Shown piece after piece: positions 9,064 to 17,926 of a stretch of 47,184 nt of DNA (its first letter is position 1; every line of letters begins with the position of its first letter). The notes beneath the pieces are model-generated. The model worked only from the letters and a program-made list of their open reading frames with translations. It was not told where the DNA came from and made no database searches. Origin of the DNA: an uncultured Phycisphaerales bacterium (GTDB taxonomy: Bacteria; Planctomycetota; Phycisphaerae; Phycisphaerales; UBA1924). The stretch covers positions 1 through 47,184 of the forward strand of contig CALLYM010000262.1 of assembly GCA_937858155.1 (NCBI GenBank), read 5' to 3'. The translations under genes and the position numbers were made by a program.

Positions 9064-9897
9064 ATGCGAACCCTTGTTGCCATCCCCGTGTTCAACGAAG
9101 CCCGGTATGTTCGAAGGGTGTTGGAGCGGGTGCTGAGCATCCACCCGAACGTGCTGGTGATTGATGACGGGTCTTCGGACGCCACGCCGGCGATCGTTGC
9201 AGAATTCCAGGGCCGTGTGGACGTTATTCGTCACGCCCGCAACATGGGGTACGGCCAGTCGATGATCGATGCGTTCGCGTACGCGCGGGCGCACGGGTTT
9301 GATTGGCTCATCACCATGGACTGCGACGAGCAGCACGAGCCAGCCGCCATCCCCCACTTCATCGACGAGGCAGCAAGGGGCGACGCGGACATCATCAGCG
9401 GCTCGCGGTACCTGCTGCCGCCGGACCAGGCCGCGCCGCCCGAGCGCCGGGCCGTGAACGCCGCGATCACGTCGGAGATCAATGCGCGGCTGTCGCGTTG
9501 CCTGGGCGGGCTCATGACGGACGCGTTCTGCGGATTCAAGGCGTACCGCGTCGCGCCGCTCGCGGACATGATGCTGACGGAAACCGGTTACGCGTTCCCG
9601 ATGCAGTTCTGGGCGCAGGCGGCGGCGCTTCGGCTGAGGGTTCGCGAGATGCCGGTCCGCCTTATTTACAACGACCCCAACCGCTCGTTCGGCGCTGTAT
9701 TGGATGACCCCGGGGTGCGGCTTGCCCACTACAGGCGCGTCCTGCACGAGGAGCTACTCGCGCACGCCTCTTGCCTGCCGGAGCGGGCCCTCGCGGGGTT
9801 GCTCCGGGAGGGCGAGCAGTCGGCGGCGTGCCCGTGCGTCAAGCACCCGGCGCACCGCGATCGGGCCGGGGCGCGGGGTGACGGCGTGGACGGGTAA
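9064..9897 (+). CDS. Family 2 glycosyltransferase (DPM1-like)
   Basis: A 277-residue GT-A fold glycosyltransferase. The ATG at 9064 is chosen because the conserved strand RTLVAIPVFNE starts immediately after it; the frame is open further upstream but overlaps the divergent gene. Motifs are VIDDGSSD near residue 34, a NMGYGQSMIDAF nucleotide-sugar region, and TMDCDEQHEP (the metal-binding D-x-D position). The later CGFKAYR and GYAFPMQFWAQAA segments resemble polyprenyl-phosphate sugar synthases. There is no membrane segment, so the enzyme is cytosolic. Donor and acceptor are not known. The last 35 residues are CR-rich and poorly family-like. No Shine-Dalgarno is seen. Confidence 0.85.
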   Translation: MRTLVAIPVFNEARYVRRVLERVLSIHPNVLVIDDGSSDATPAIVAEFQGRVDVIRHARNMGYGQSMIDAFAYARAHGFDWLITMDCDEQHEPAAIPHFIDEAARGDADIISGSRYLLPPDQAAPPERRAVNAAITSEINARLSRCLGGLMTDAFCGFKAYRVAPLADMMLTETGYAFPMQFWAQAAALRLRVREMPVRLIYNDPNRSFGAVLDDPGVRLAHYRRVLHEELLAHASCLPERALAGLLREGEQSAACPCVKHPAHRDRAGARGDGVDG

Positions 9898-9926
9898 CGG
9901 GCGGTGATGACTCGCAGAACCACGGG

Positions 9927-9932
9927 TACTGT
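9927..9932 (+). promoter_or_regulatory. TAnnnT -10-like element, likely leaderless start
   Basis: TACTGT lies 6 nt before the GTG start at 9939, and no Shine-Dalgarno is present. Same arrangement as upstream of 11343, 12306, 43303 and, on the other strand, 40969 and 45741. No good -35 is visible. Confidence 0.45.
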
Positions 9933-9938
9933 CGCCGC

Positions 9939-11297
9939 GTGACCGACCAATCTCTGCATCTTGACGCCACCGAGAGTGTGACGGTCGTCCCGCCCGCAAG
10001 CGGTTTTCTCGTAGCGCTCACGGACAAGCCGCTGACGCCCGCGCAGGTGCAATTCCGCGACGAAATCGGGCTGCCGGCCGCCGGACCCATCGTGATGTCC
10101 GGGCATCAGGCGGAGATATGGCACCCGGGGATTGCCGCAAAGTGGTTTGCGATGACCACGCTCGCCCGCCGGTTTGGCGCACGCCCGGCGTGGGTGGTGG
10201 TCGATCAAGACGACAACGATCCCTCCCGCATTAAGTACCCAACTGCAAGCCTGGGACGACTCACGCTGGGGGCGAGCCGACCGGCCATGCCGACCTGCGC
10301 GAGACCTGCGGAGACCTTGCCCAAAGACGTCCCTGAAGACTGCGCTCCGGCTGCACGGGAAGGTCTTGAGCACCTGTTGCGGGCTGTGAACGCACACGCA
10401 AACGCGACGACGCTCGCAGAGCAGTACACCAACGCGGCGTGCGACCTGCTGGGTTCACACGCGCAGGGTGTCACACTTGTTTACGCGACACGCCTCAGGC
10501 AAACGACGCTGTTCCGCGCATTCGTGCGTTCGATGCGCGACGATTCCACCGCCGTTCGCCTCTACAACCGAGCGGTGCAGGAAACGGGCGGCGCGGGGGG
10601 CGTGCGGCCCTTGCGCTCTGACTCGACGCGGGGCGACGAACTCCCGCTGTGGCATGTCCACCCATCGGGAGCTCGGTTGCCCGTGTACGCCCGGGACGCT
10701 GCACAGCCCGGTGAAGTACTCACGCCCAAGGCCCTGGTCCTTACTGCCCTCCTTCGTCTGGCGGGCTGCGAGCTGTTCATCCATGGTCTCGGGGGCGGCG
10801 TCTATGACCGCGTGACGGACCGCTGGCTGGAATTGCTCGCGAATGAAGCTGCGACACGCCCGCTTGTGGCGGGTGCGCCGCCCGCGCCCACGTGCGTAGT
10901 TTCAGCGACAAAGTACCTTCCTCTGGACGGCCCCGATGTGCCCTCGCCCGGGGCGATCGCTCACGCGTCCTGGCTCGCCCACCGCGCGAAGCACGACCCG
11001 CTGGTCCTGGGTGATCGTGTGGCCGCCGCGCAACGGTCGTTGCTGCTGCGCGGGGTGACGGGTGCGCCGTCGAAGCGAGAGCGGTTCGCCGCGTTCCTTG
11101 CATTGCACAAGTTCCTGAGCGAGTACAGAGCATCGCACGCGGCGGACCTTGCCGCATCGGACGCGTCGGTGGCCGCGGCGGGGGCTTCGCGGCGTGCCGC
11201 GGGGGTGAGGTTTGACCGTACATGGGCGTTCCCCCTGTATGGCCCGACCTCGCTGGAAGGCCTGCACGCAGAGGTTGCGCGCACCTTGCAACAGTGA
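9939..11297 (+). CDS. Conserved hypothetical protein, distantly BshC-like
   Basis: A 452-residue protein that I cannot place firmly. An early GHQAEIWHPGIAAKWFA (near residue 53) recalls the GQQ-containing nucleotide-binding loop of BshC, the putative cysteine-adding enzyme of bacillithiol synthesis. AWVVVDQDDNDPSRIKYP then recalls the WVASEDHD segment, and CELFIHGLGGGVYDRVTD may correspond to the late GGPGE segment. The resemblance is from pattern memory only. The protein has no signal peptide or TM segment. GTG start at 9939, with no Shine-Dalgarno and a TACTGT 6 nt upstream. It sits between a GT2 and a BtuF-like lipoprotein on the same strand, 45 bp before the latter, and no other bacillithiol gene (bshA, bshB) is in the window. 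Confidence 0.55.
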   Translation: MTDQSLHLDATESVTVVPPASGFLVALTDKPLTPAQVQFRDEIGLPAAGPIVMSGHQAEIWHPGIAAKWFAMTTLARRFGARPAWVVVDQDDNDPSRIKYPTASLGRLTLGASRPAMPTCARPAETLPKDVPEDCAPAAREGLEHLLRAVNAHANATTLAEQYTNAACDLLGSHAQGVTLVYATRLRQTTLFRAFVRSMRDDSTAVRLYNRAVQETGGAGGVRPLRSDSTRGDELPLWHVHPSGARLPVYARDAAQPGEVLTPKALVLTALLRLAGCELFIHGLGGGVYDRVTDRWLELLANEAATRPLVAGAPPAPTCVVSATKYLPLDGPDVPSPGAIAHASWLAHRAKHDPLVLGDRVAAAQRSLLLRGVTGAPSKRERFAAFLALHKFLSEYRASHAADLAASDASVAAAGASRRAAGVRFDRTWAFPLYGPTSLEGLHAEVARTLQQ

Positions 11298-11331
11298 ATA
11301 CTCGCGGGAGGGGGCTCTGCAGGTGCCCGCG

Positions 11332-11337
11332 TACTGT
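11332..11337 (+). promoter_or_regulatory. TAnnnT -10-like element, likely leaderless start
   Basis: TACTGT sits 5 nt before the ATG at 11343, with no Shine-Dalgarno in between. It is the same hexamer as upstream of 9939. Confidence 0.45.
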
Positions 11338-11342
11338 GCGTC

Positions 11343-12278
11343 ATGCGTGCGTGGTTCTCTTTTCTTGCTGCGTGTGCGTCCGTTTTCTTGAGTGGCTGCC
11401 CAAAGGCGCCACCGCCACCCTCGCCCCCCCCGCCCCCGGCTGCTGCGCCCACCGCTCCGTCGCCCCGCATCGTGTCGCTGAGCCCGGCGGTGTCAGTCAT
11501 CCTCCGGGACCTGGGGCACGAGCCGGAAGTCGTAGGGCGTCATGCGTATGACTTTGTGCTGGCTTCGGGCGTGCCGGTGTGCGGCGATCAATCTGGTATT
11601 GACTACGAGTCCCTCGTGCGGACCAAGCCGACGCACGTATTCACTCAGTGGGGTTCCCGGGCATTGCCCGAACGCCTGCGAACGATGGCCGCCGAGCAGA
11701 AGTGGACGCTGCGCGACGTGCCCATCCTGACGCTGGACGATATTGGCGCGGCGGTGGCCACGGTGGACCGCGCGGCCCGCAACGCGGGCGAGGATGACCC
11801 CCTGTCCTCCCTTGCGAAGCAGTTGCAGTCTGGCCTGATGGAGCTCTCGCACCCGACCACCACGCCCGACCGGTCGTCCGCGGGCAAGGTGCTTCTGCTG
11901 ATCTCGACCGCTCCACCCACGGCGCTAGGGCCCGGCTCGGCGCACGATGAATTGCTCCGTGCGATCGGCGCGGTCCCGGCGCTGGCGGACGGGAAGGCGT
12001 ACGCAGAGCTCACGCACGAGGACCTGGTGCGGTTGGCGCCCGAAGCCATCATTCTGTTTTTGCCGCGGGCAGCGAATAGTGCGGCCGCTCCAAGCACAGA
12101 AGCGGGAGGCACACCCGCGAACGACCCATGGAAACCGCTGCGCGAGCTCAATCTGCCTGCGCTGCGAAGCAATCATGTCGCGGTAATCGACGACCCCTTG
12201 GCCCTGCTGCCCAGTACCGGGCTCATCCCCGTTGGCGAAAAGATGAAGACCCTCCTCAGCCAGTGGGAAAAGAAGTAG
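11343..12278 (+). CDS. BtuF/FepB-like ABC transporter substrate-binding lipoprotein
   Basis: A 311-residue class III periplasmic binding protein. The N-terminus is a lipoprotein signal (MRAWFSFLAACASVFLSGC), followed by a proline-rich tether (CPKAPPPPSPPPPPAAAP). Then come the family pattern RIVSLSPAVSVILRDLG near residue 43 and SLVRTKPTHVFTQWGS, and a second lobe with EDLVRLAPEAIILFLP. Relatives bind cobalamin, haem or ferric siderophores; the ligand is not predictable. No permease or ATPase gene is adjacent, so it is an orphan here: it follows the BshC-like gene by 45 bp and precedes ggt by 27 bp. ATG start at 11343 with TACTGT 5 nt upstream. Confidence 0.75.
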   Translation: MRAWFSFLAACASVFLSGCPKAPPPPSPPPPPAAAPTAPSPRIVSLSPAVSVILRDLGHEPEVVGRHAYDFVLASGVPVCGDQSGIDYESLVRTKPTHVFTQWGSRALPERLRTMAAEQKWTLRDVPILTLDDIGAAVATVDRAARNAGEDDPLSSLAKQLQSGLMELSHPTTTPDRSSAGKVLLLISTAPPTALGPGSAHDELLRAIGAVPALADGKAYAELTHEDLVRLAPEAIILFLPRAANSAAAPSTEAGGTPANDPWKPLRELNLPALRSNHVAVIDDPLALLPSTGLIPVGEKMKTLLSQWEKK

Positions 12279-12294
12279 TCAAGTGGAAAGGCGA

Positions 12295-12300
12295 TACGCT
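12295..12300 (+). promoter_or_regulatory. TAnnnT -10-like element, likely leaderless start of ggt
   Basis: TACGCT lies 5 nt before the ATG at 12306, with no Shine-Dalgarno at normal distance. The same hexamer at the same distance precedes mqnE (43292-43297). Confidence 0.45.
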
Positions 12301-12305
12301 CCGCC

Positions 12306-14021
12306 ATGACCGAGTTTTCCCGTGCTGCTGTCGCTGCCGACCACCGCCTTGCGTCCCTGGCTGGCCTGGAAGTACTGCGCGCAGGTGGCAATGCTGTGGA
12401 CGCGGCGGTGGCCACGTCGTTCGCCCTGTCGGTTGTACGCCCGTACTCGTGCGGTGTGGGAGGCGGCGGGTTCATGGTGGTGCACCTGCGCGAGCACACA
12501 AAGCTCGGGGCGAGCATCACCAACCCGGTCGTGACGGCCATCAACTACCGTGAGATGTGCCCGGCTGCGGTCGGCCCCGACTACTACGAATCGATCACCG
12601 ACCCGGATGCGGCGACCCGCGGCGGACGTGCGGTGGCGGTGCCGGGCCATGTCGCAGGGATGCTGCACGCGCTGGAGAAGTACGGCACGATGCCCCGCGA
12701 GGCGGTGCTGGCACCGGCCATCCGCATCGCCCGCGAGGGGTACGCGGTGGACGCGCACTACGTCGAAAGCGCGCAGGATGTCTTCGAATGGCTGCGGGAC
12801 GCCGGCAAGGGGGAGGGCAGGCCGCTCAACAAGGACAAGGTCTCTCGGGTCGGGTTCCTGTGGTCACGCTTCCTTCGAGATGGTGCGATCAAGGTCGGGG
12901 ACCGGGTTGCGCTGCCGGAGCAGGCGGAACTGCTCTCGTCCATCGCCCGCGACGGCGCACCGGCGTTCTATGAAGGAGACGCCGCCCGCCGGATCATCGA
13001 CGCGGTTCACCACGATGGGGGTGAGCTCTCGATGGAGGACCTTGCGGGATTCCGCGTAGAAGAACTGACCCCGTTCGTGACTCACTTTGCGGGGCGCACA
13101 TTCCTCAGCATGCCACCCCCCAGCAGCGGCGGCATCGTGCTCGCGCAGGTCCTGGCGATGCTGGAATTCCGGCGGGAGGATGTGCGCCGGATCGTCGAGT
13201 GTCACGGGCACAACAGCGCAGAGTACATACACTTCGTGGTAGAGGCGTGCAAGCACGCGTTCGCCGACCGGGCCCGATGGATGGGTGACACCAACTTCGT
13301 GGACGTGCCCCTCGCCCGCCTGCTGGACCCGGGTTACCTGCGATCGCGGGCCGAGGCCATCCGGGAAGACCGGACGTTCCCGCAGGACGTTTACGGCATG
13401 GCGCTCCAGCCCAAGGACGGCCACGGCACAAGCCACCTGTGCGTGGTTGACAGCGCGGGCAACGCGGTCGCGTGCACCGAGACGATCAACCTCGTGTTCG
13501 GTTCGCTCGTCGGCGTACCCGAGTACGGATTCATCCTCAACGACACGATGGACGACTTTGTCACGCGTACGGGGCACGCGAACGCTTTCGGCCTCGTCCA
13601 CGGCGACCGCAACCGCCCGCAGCCCGGCAAACGCCCGCTCAGCTGCATGACCCCGACGGTCGTTCTGGATGGCGTGGGGGGAGCAAGGCCGCTGGCGCAC
13701 CCGGTGTTCATGCTCGCCGGGGGGTCTGGAGGTCCACGCATCATCAGCGCCACGCTCCAGGCGCTGCTCAACGTGCTTCTGTTCGACGCCAGCGCAGAGG
13801 AGAGCGTGGGCCGGGCCCGCTTCCACCACCAGTGGAGTCCGCACACCCTCCAGCTGGAAGACACGCTCCTCCAATCGCGCGCACGGGACAGCCTCGCCGC
13901 ACGGGGCCACGATGTGACGCGACGCCAGCCTGTCGGCGCCGTGCAAGTGATCCGCAGGACCAAGGACATGTGGCAGCCCGCCTCGGACCCGCGCAAGGGC
14001 GGTGCGCCGGCGGGGATGTAG
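12306..14021 (+). CDS. ggt: Gamma-glutamyltransferase
   Basis: A 571-residue Ntn-hydrolase that cleaves gamma-glutamyl compounds such as glutathione and transfers the glutamyl group. N-terminal family pattern: EVLRAGGNAVDAAVA and GVGGGGFMVV (residues 19-60). AVAVPGHVAGMLHALEKYG follows near 104, and PPPSSGGIVLAQVLAML near 270. The autoprocessing nucleophile is Thr375 in DGHGTSHL, where many members have TTH. Later come GVPEYGFILNDTMDDF, RPLSCMTPT and LAGGSGGPRIIS. There is no signal peptide in the chosen reading, unlike periplasmic GGTs, so a cytoplasmic location or an unannotated upstream start must be considered; a stop lies close upstream, which argues against the latter. Convergent with the antiporter gene, 8 bp apart. 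Confidence 0.92.
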   Translation: MTEFSRAAVAADHRLASLAGLEVLRAGGNAVDAAVATSFALSVVRPYSCGVGGGGFMVVHLREHTKLGASITNPVVTAINYREMCPAAVGPDYYESITDPDAATRGGRAVAVPGHVAGMLHALEKYGTMPREAVLAPAIRIAREGYAVDAHYVESAQDVFEWLRDAGKGEGRPLNKDKVSRVGFLWSRFLRDGAIKVGDRVALPEQAELLSSIARDGAPAFYEGDAARRIIDAVHHDGGELSMEDLAGFRVEELTPFVTHFAGRTFLSMPPPSSGGIVLAQVLAMLEFRREDVRRIVECHGHNSAEYIHFVVEACKHAFADRARWMGDTNFVDVPLARLLDPGYLRSRAEAIREDRTFPQDVYGMALQPKDGHGTSHLCVVDSAGNAVACTETINLVFGSLVGVPEYGFILNDTMDDFVTRTGHANAFGLVHGDRNRPQPGKRPLSCMTPTVVLDGVGGARPLAHPVFMLAGGSGGPRIISATLQALLNVLLFDASAEESVGRARFHHQWSPHTLQLEDTLLQSRARDSLAARGHDVTRRQPVGAVQVIRRTKDMWQPASDPRKGGAPAGM

Positions 14022-14029
14022 ACCCGCCG

Positions 14030-15895
14030 TCAGACGCCCCGGGCTTCCAACCAGCGGTGGAACGCGTCGAGCGACTCGCGTTCCATGGCGGTGGCGGTCG
14101 CGACCTCCTCGACCGTGACGCTGCTCGCGCCCAGCGTGAGAGCGGCGACCTTGCCCGACAGGAACTTGGTGCGAGCCGCGATGAAAACCCTCGGGTTGGC
14201 GTCCCGTACTGCCTGCACCGCGTGCAGCACTGCCTCGTCATCGGGCACGGTGATGAAGATCGCGTCAGCGTGGTGCACGCCCGCCCGCTCGAGCACCTCG
14301 TGGTTGCTGATGTCGCCAAAGATGATCGTGCGCCCGAGCGAGGCCTGGCGGTTGACGGTCTTGGCATTGAGTTCGACGACCACGTAGGCCGCCTTCTGGA
14401 TGTCAAACCGATCTGCGAGGGCACGCCCCACAGGACCGAACCCGGCGATGATGATGTGACGGGACGCTGCCATCGGACCGACGGGCACTTGCACGGCCAG
14501 CTCCGCGGCCCGCTCGGCGGCCCGCTCGGCGGCCCGCTCGGCCGGTTGATCTTCCAGCGACTGAAGTGCATTCTGCGCGTGTGGTAAAGAGGGCGGAGCG
14601 CCCGCAGCGTCTCTCAGCACGGTGCCACGCACCCAGCGGGATAGGGGGAGCGTTCGCAGCCGGGTAGCGAGGGAATGGCTCGGGCCCGCGAGCACCGGCG
14701 TCGCGATGAGCGTCAGGATGACCACCGCGATGGCGCTGCCCTTCTCCGCAGGGTTGAGAGTCGCCGCGCCTGCGGCCAGAAGCACCAGCGAAAACTCGCC
14801 CGCATTTCCCATGTAAACACCGGAGATGAGCGCGGACGGCGCGGTCATGCCCATGATGTACGCCGTAAGACCCGTAAGAAGCGTCTTCAGCACGATCACC
14901 GCCACCGTGGCAATGAGCACCGCTGTAAGGTGCTGCAGCAGGTCCCCGGGCACGACATTCAACCCGACACCCGTGAAAAAGAGCGCAAGAAGCAGGTCCC
15001 TGAGCGGCGCGAACTGGCCTGCGAGCTGGTAACGGAAGGGAGTTCCGGCGAGAAGGAACCCCGCAAGGAACGCGCCCATTTCAGGCGAAAACCCTATAAA
15101 ACTGGTCCACGCGGCGCTCAGCAGCGCGAGCGCCGCGGAGACGATGAGGATGAGTTCCGCGTTGGCCAGACGTGCCACACCCGCCAAGAGCCGGGGAAGG
15201 AGCAGCCGCCCCAGCCAGAGCATGAGGAACACACCACTTGAGGCAAGGAGCCCCCGGAGAATCCCCGAGGCCCAGGGGGGGAGGCCTGCGGGTTCGGATG
15301 TCGTCGCGGTGCCCTTTGCCCACGCCCCAATCACGGGGACGATCGCAAGGAACACGACGCTCAGCAGGTCCTGCACGATCGACACGCCCAGGGATACCCG
15401 CCCGTGCTGACTCTGGAGCTCGCGCCGGTTCATGAGAATGCGCACGAGCACGGCCGTCGATGAGATGGACGCGGCCATGGCCAGGATGAGCGCCGCGGGG
15501 CGCGGCACGCCCATGAGCAGGAACACGCTCCAGAGAACGCCCACCGTGACGAGCGTGGAAATAACCCCCACCGCGACGATGTGCACCATCCCGCGCTGCA
15601 TCGATGAAAGGTCGATGTGCAGGCCGATCGTAAACATCAGGAGGATCGTCGCGAGGTGCGAGATCTGCTCCGCGGCCTCCACATTCTTGATAAGCCCCAG
15701 CGACGCGGGCGCGACGATCGCCCCGGCCACGAGGTAGCCGGGGATCGAGTCGAGCCTGAACTTGCGGAAGACGACCGCAACCACGGCCGCAGTGACCAGG
15801 ATGATGAGCATCGCCGCGGCGAACGACTGCTCGGGAATCTCGGCGCTCGCGATGACCAGGAGGGAGGGCACAGGCCAGCATAGCACCACGGCCAT
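14030..15895 (-). CDS. CPA2 cation/proton antiporter with TrkA-N domain (KefB-like)
   Basis: A 621-residue inner-membrane protein. About 12 hydrophobic segments fill residues 1-400, with LDSIPGYLVAGAIVAP, LLMFTIGLHIDL and SISSTAVLVRILM typical of the Na+/H+ exchanger domain. A linker with three ERAA repeats (residues about 452-463) leads to a TrkA-N/RCK Rossmann domain: IIIAGFGPVGRALADRF, FGDISNHEVLERAG and ADAIFITVPDDEAVL. Such proteins exchange K+ or Na+ for protons under NAD(H) or nucleotide control; no glutathione-specific partner (KefF/G) is seen. ATG at 15895, no clear Shine-Dalgarno. It follows mnmG by 29 nt and is probably the last gene of the long minus-strand run. Confidence 0.88.
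   Translation of the reverse strand: MAVVLCWPVPSLLVIASAEIPEQSFAAAMLIILVTAAVVAVVFRKFRLDSIPGYLVAGAIVAPASLGLIKNVEAAEQISHLATILLMFTIGLHIDLSSMQRGMVHIVAVGVISTLVTVGVLWSVFLLMGVPRPAALILAMAASISSTAVLVRILMNRRELQSQHGRVSLGVSIVQDLLSVVFLAIVPVIGAWAKGTATTSEPAGLPPWASGILRGLLASSGVFLMLWLGRLLLPRLLAGVARLANAELILIVSAALALLSAAWTSFIGFSPEMGAFLAGFLLAGTPFRYQLAGQFAPLRDLLLALFFTGVGLNVVPGDLLQHLTAVLIATVAVIVLKTLLTGLTAYIMGMTAPSALISGVYMGNAGEFSLVLLAAGAATLNPAEKGSAIAVVILTLIATPVLAGPSHSLATRLRTLPLSRWVRGTVLRDAAGAPPSLPHAQNALQSLEDQPAERAAERAAERAAELAVQVPVGPMAASRHIIIAGFGPVGRALADRFDIQKAAYVVVELNAKTVNRQASLGRTIIFGDISNHEVLERAGVHHADAIFITVPDDEAVLHAVQAVRDANPRVFIAARTKFLSGKVAALTLGASSVTVEEVATATAMERESLDAFHRWLEARGV
14505..14540 (+). repeat. Three perfect 12-bp tandem repeats inside the antiporter gene
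   Basis: The unit GCGGCCCGCTCG is repeated three times without change. In the minus-strand gene it encodes ERAA x3 in the linker between membrane and TrkA-N domains. The multiple-of-three unit keeps the frame, so copy number could vary. Confidence 0.9.
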
Positions 15896-15924
15896 CGCGC
15901 AACCGCCGTGAAGAGCGCGGGGCC

Positions 15925-17889
15925 CTAGCGCCTTCGGGCAACGACGGCAAGCAGCGTGATGTCCGCGGGGGTGATGCCCTCGAGGCGTGCCGCCTCGCCG
16001 AACGTGCGGGGACGGAAGCGGTGCAGCGCCTGGCGTGCCTCGGCCCGGAGGTGATGAACGCTGAGGTAATCGATGTCGTCGGGGAGGCGCCGGTGCTCCA
16101 TCTCTGCGTGCCGGCGGACCTCCGCACGCTGCCGGACGATGTACGCGGCGTACCGGCGCTCGGCGTGGACCGTGCGGACGACCGCGCGGTCGACGGCAGG
16201 CGCACCGACCGCGGCGAGCGTCCGCTCAAAGTCCGCGACCTCGTAGGTGTTGCCGCGGAGCACGAGCTCAAGCGGGCGGCCCTCGTGCGAAGCGGCGTCC
16301 ACCAGGGCGTTGAGGTCCGCCATTTGACGCTGACGCTCGGCAAACGCCGCGAGGCGGGCACGGCCGAGGTGTGTCCCTTGCAGCACGCCAAGGTCCCGCG
16401 CGACAGGCGTCAGCCGGTCCGGCGCGTTGTCCGCCCGCAGGAGCAGGCGGTGCTCGGCCCGGCTCGTGAACATCCGGTACGGCTCCACGGGCGTCTTTGT
16501 GACCAGGTCGTCCATGAGCACGCCGATGTACGCTTGATCGCGGCCCAGCGACCATTCCGGTCGGGAAGTGGCCCGGAGGGCCGCGTTCACGCCCGCCACG
16601 AGCCCTTGTGCTGCCGCCTCCTCATAGCCGCTGGTGCCGTTGATCTGCCCGGCAAGGAACAGGTTCGCCACGCGCTTGGTCTCTCCCGTGACATTGATCT
16701 GGTGCGGCCGGACCATGTCGTACTCGACCGCGTATCCGTGCCGATGGATGTGCGCACGCTCGCAACCGGGCATCGACCGCACCACCGCGTCCTGCACATC
16801 CGGGGGCAGGCTGGTGGAGATGCCGTTGCAGTACACCCAGTCGCTGGACCAGCTCTCGGGCTCGAGAAAGACCCCGTGGCTTTCCCGCTGTGAGAAGCGA
16901 ACGACCTTGTCCTCGATCGATGGGCAGTAGCGCGGGCCCGTGGACTCGATCTGGCCCGAGTACATCGGTGCCCGGTGCAGGTTCGCCCGGATCATGTCGT
17001 GCGAAGCCCCGGTCGTCGCCGTCATCCGGCAGGCCACCTGGGGCAGGAGCGGGAAAGGTGACCCGAGCACACCGCGCTCCGCCCACGCCCGCAGCAACTC
17101 CCCCACCCTCGCATCAGGTCCTTGTGCATCGCTCGCCCACCACGCTGTCGGCTCGGTGCCTGTCGCCACTTCACACTGCCCCGACAACTCGCTGAACGCA
17201 ACAGGCTCGTCGTCCCCGGCCTGTGCATCCAGCATGTCCCAGCGGATGCTCGCGCGTGCGAGGCGTGGCGGCGTGCCGGTCTTGAGGCGCGCGAGCTCAA
17301 AGCCCATGTCACGGAGCGAGTCGCTGATGGCGTGGGCAGCGCCCTCACCGTGCCGTCCGCCGGGGGTCTTGGCTTCACCCGTGTGCATGAGCCCCCGCAT
17401 GAATGTGCCCGTGGTCAGCACCACGGCGTGTGCAGAAAGCCGAGACGGCGCACCGGGACGGGTGGGGCGAAGCTCGACCCCCCTGCACACGCCGTGCTCA
17501 ACCATGATGCGTTCCACCGAGCCCTCAATCACGTCGACTTCCCGGCGCGACGCGATGAGCAACTGCACAGCCTGCGCGTACGCGTGCTTGTCGCACTGCG
17601 CGCGCGGGCCCTGCACCGCGGAGCCTTTGCTTGTGTTGAGGACCTTGAACTGAATCCCCGTGGCGTCCGTCGCGAGACCCATGAGCCCGCCGAGCGCGTC
17701 GATTTCCCTGACCAATTGGCCTTTGGCAAGCCCGCCGATGGCGGGGTTGCAGGACATGACGCCGATCTTGCTCGCATCAAGCGTCACAAGCGCGACGGAG
17801 CCAGAGCCGGGAAGAAGATTCGCCGCCGCCCACGCGGCCTCCACGCCCGCGTGCCCGCCACCGATGACAATGACCGAATACGCCTTCAC
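15925..17889 (-). CDS. mnmG: tRNA uridine-5-carboxymethylaminomethyl modification enzyme MnmG
   Basis: A 654-residue FAD-dependent enzyme that, with the GTPase MnmE, installs the (carboxymethyl)aminomethyl group at U34 of tRNAs. The FAD-binding motif is VIGGGHAGVEAAWAAA near residues 8-23; the family signatures SCNPAIGGLAKGQLVREID and TGIQFKVLNTSKG.AVQGPRAQ are both present. FLAGQINGTSGYEEAAAQG and the C-terminal tRNA-binding helical region (DIDYLSVHHLRAEARQ..) are intact. Length is normal (about 620-650). GTG start at 17889. It lies 37 nt after the polyprenyl-phosphate sugar transferase gene on the same strand; no mnmE is in the window. Confidence 0.97.
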   Translation of the reverse strand: MKAYSVIVIGGGHAGVEAAWAAANLLPGSGSVALVTLDASKIGVMSCNPAIGGLAKGQLVREIDALGGLMGLATDATGIQFKVLNTSKGSAVQGPRAQCDKHAYAQAVQLLIASRREVDVIEGSVERIMVEHGVCRGVELRPTRPGAPSRLSAHAVVLTTGTFMRGLMHTGEAKTPGGRHGEGAAHAISDSLRDMGFELARLKTGTPPRLARASIRWDMLDAQAGDDEPVAFSELSGQCEVATGTEPTAWWASDAQGPDARVGELLRAWAERGVLGSPFPLLPQVACRMTATTGASHDMIRANLHRAPMYSGQIESTGPRYCPSIEDKVVRFSQRESHGVFLEPESWSSDWVYCNGISTSLPPDVQDAVVRSMPGCERAHIHRHGYAVEYDMVRPHQINVTGETKRVANLFLAGQINGTSGYEEAAAQGLVAGVNAALRATSRPEWSLGRDQAYIGVLMDDLVTKTPVEPYRMFTSRAEHRLLLRADNAPDRLTPVARDLGVLQGTHLGRARLAAFAERQRQMADLNALVDAASHEGRPLELVLRGNTYEVADFERTLAAVGAPAVDRAVVRTVHAERRYAAYIVRQRAEVRRHAEMEHRRLPDDIDYLSVHHLRAEARQALHRFRPRTFGEAARLEGITPADITLLAVVARRR

Positions 17890-17926
17890 TCAGCGGATTA
17901 TTGGTATTGAGCGATGAGGCCGCCAA

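Noticed and set aside
12864..13946. 360-codon minus-strand frame opposite ggt
   Set aside because: Antisense shadow of a complete gamma-glutamyltransferase gene.
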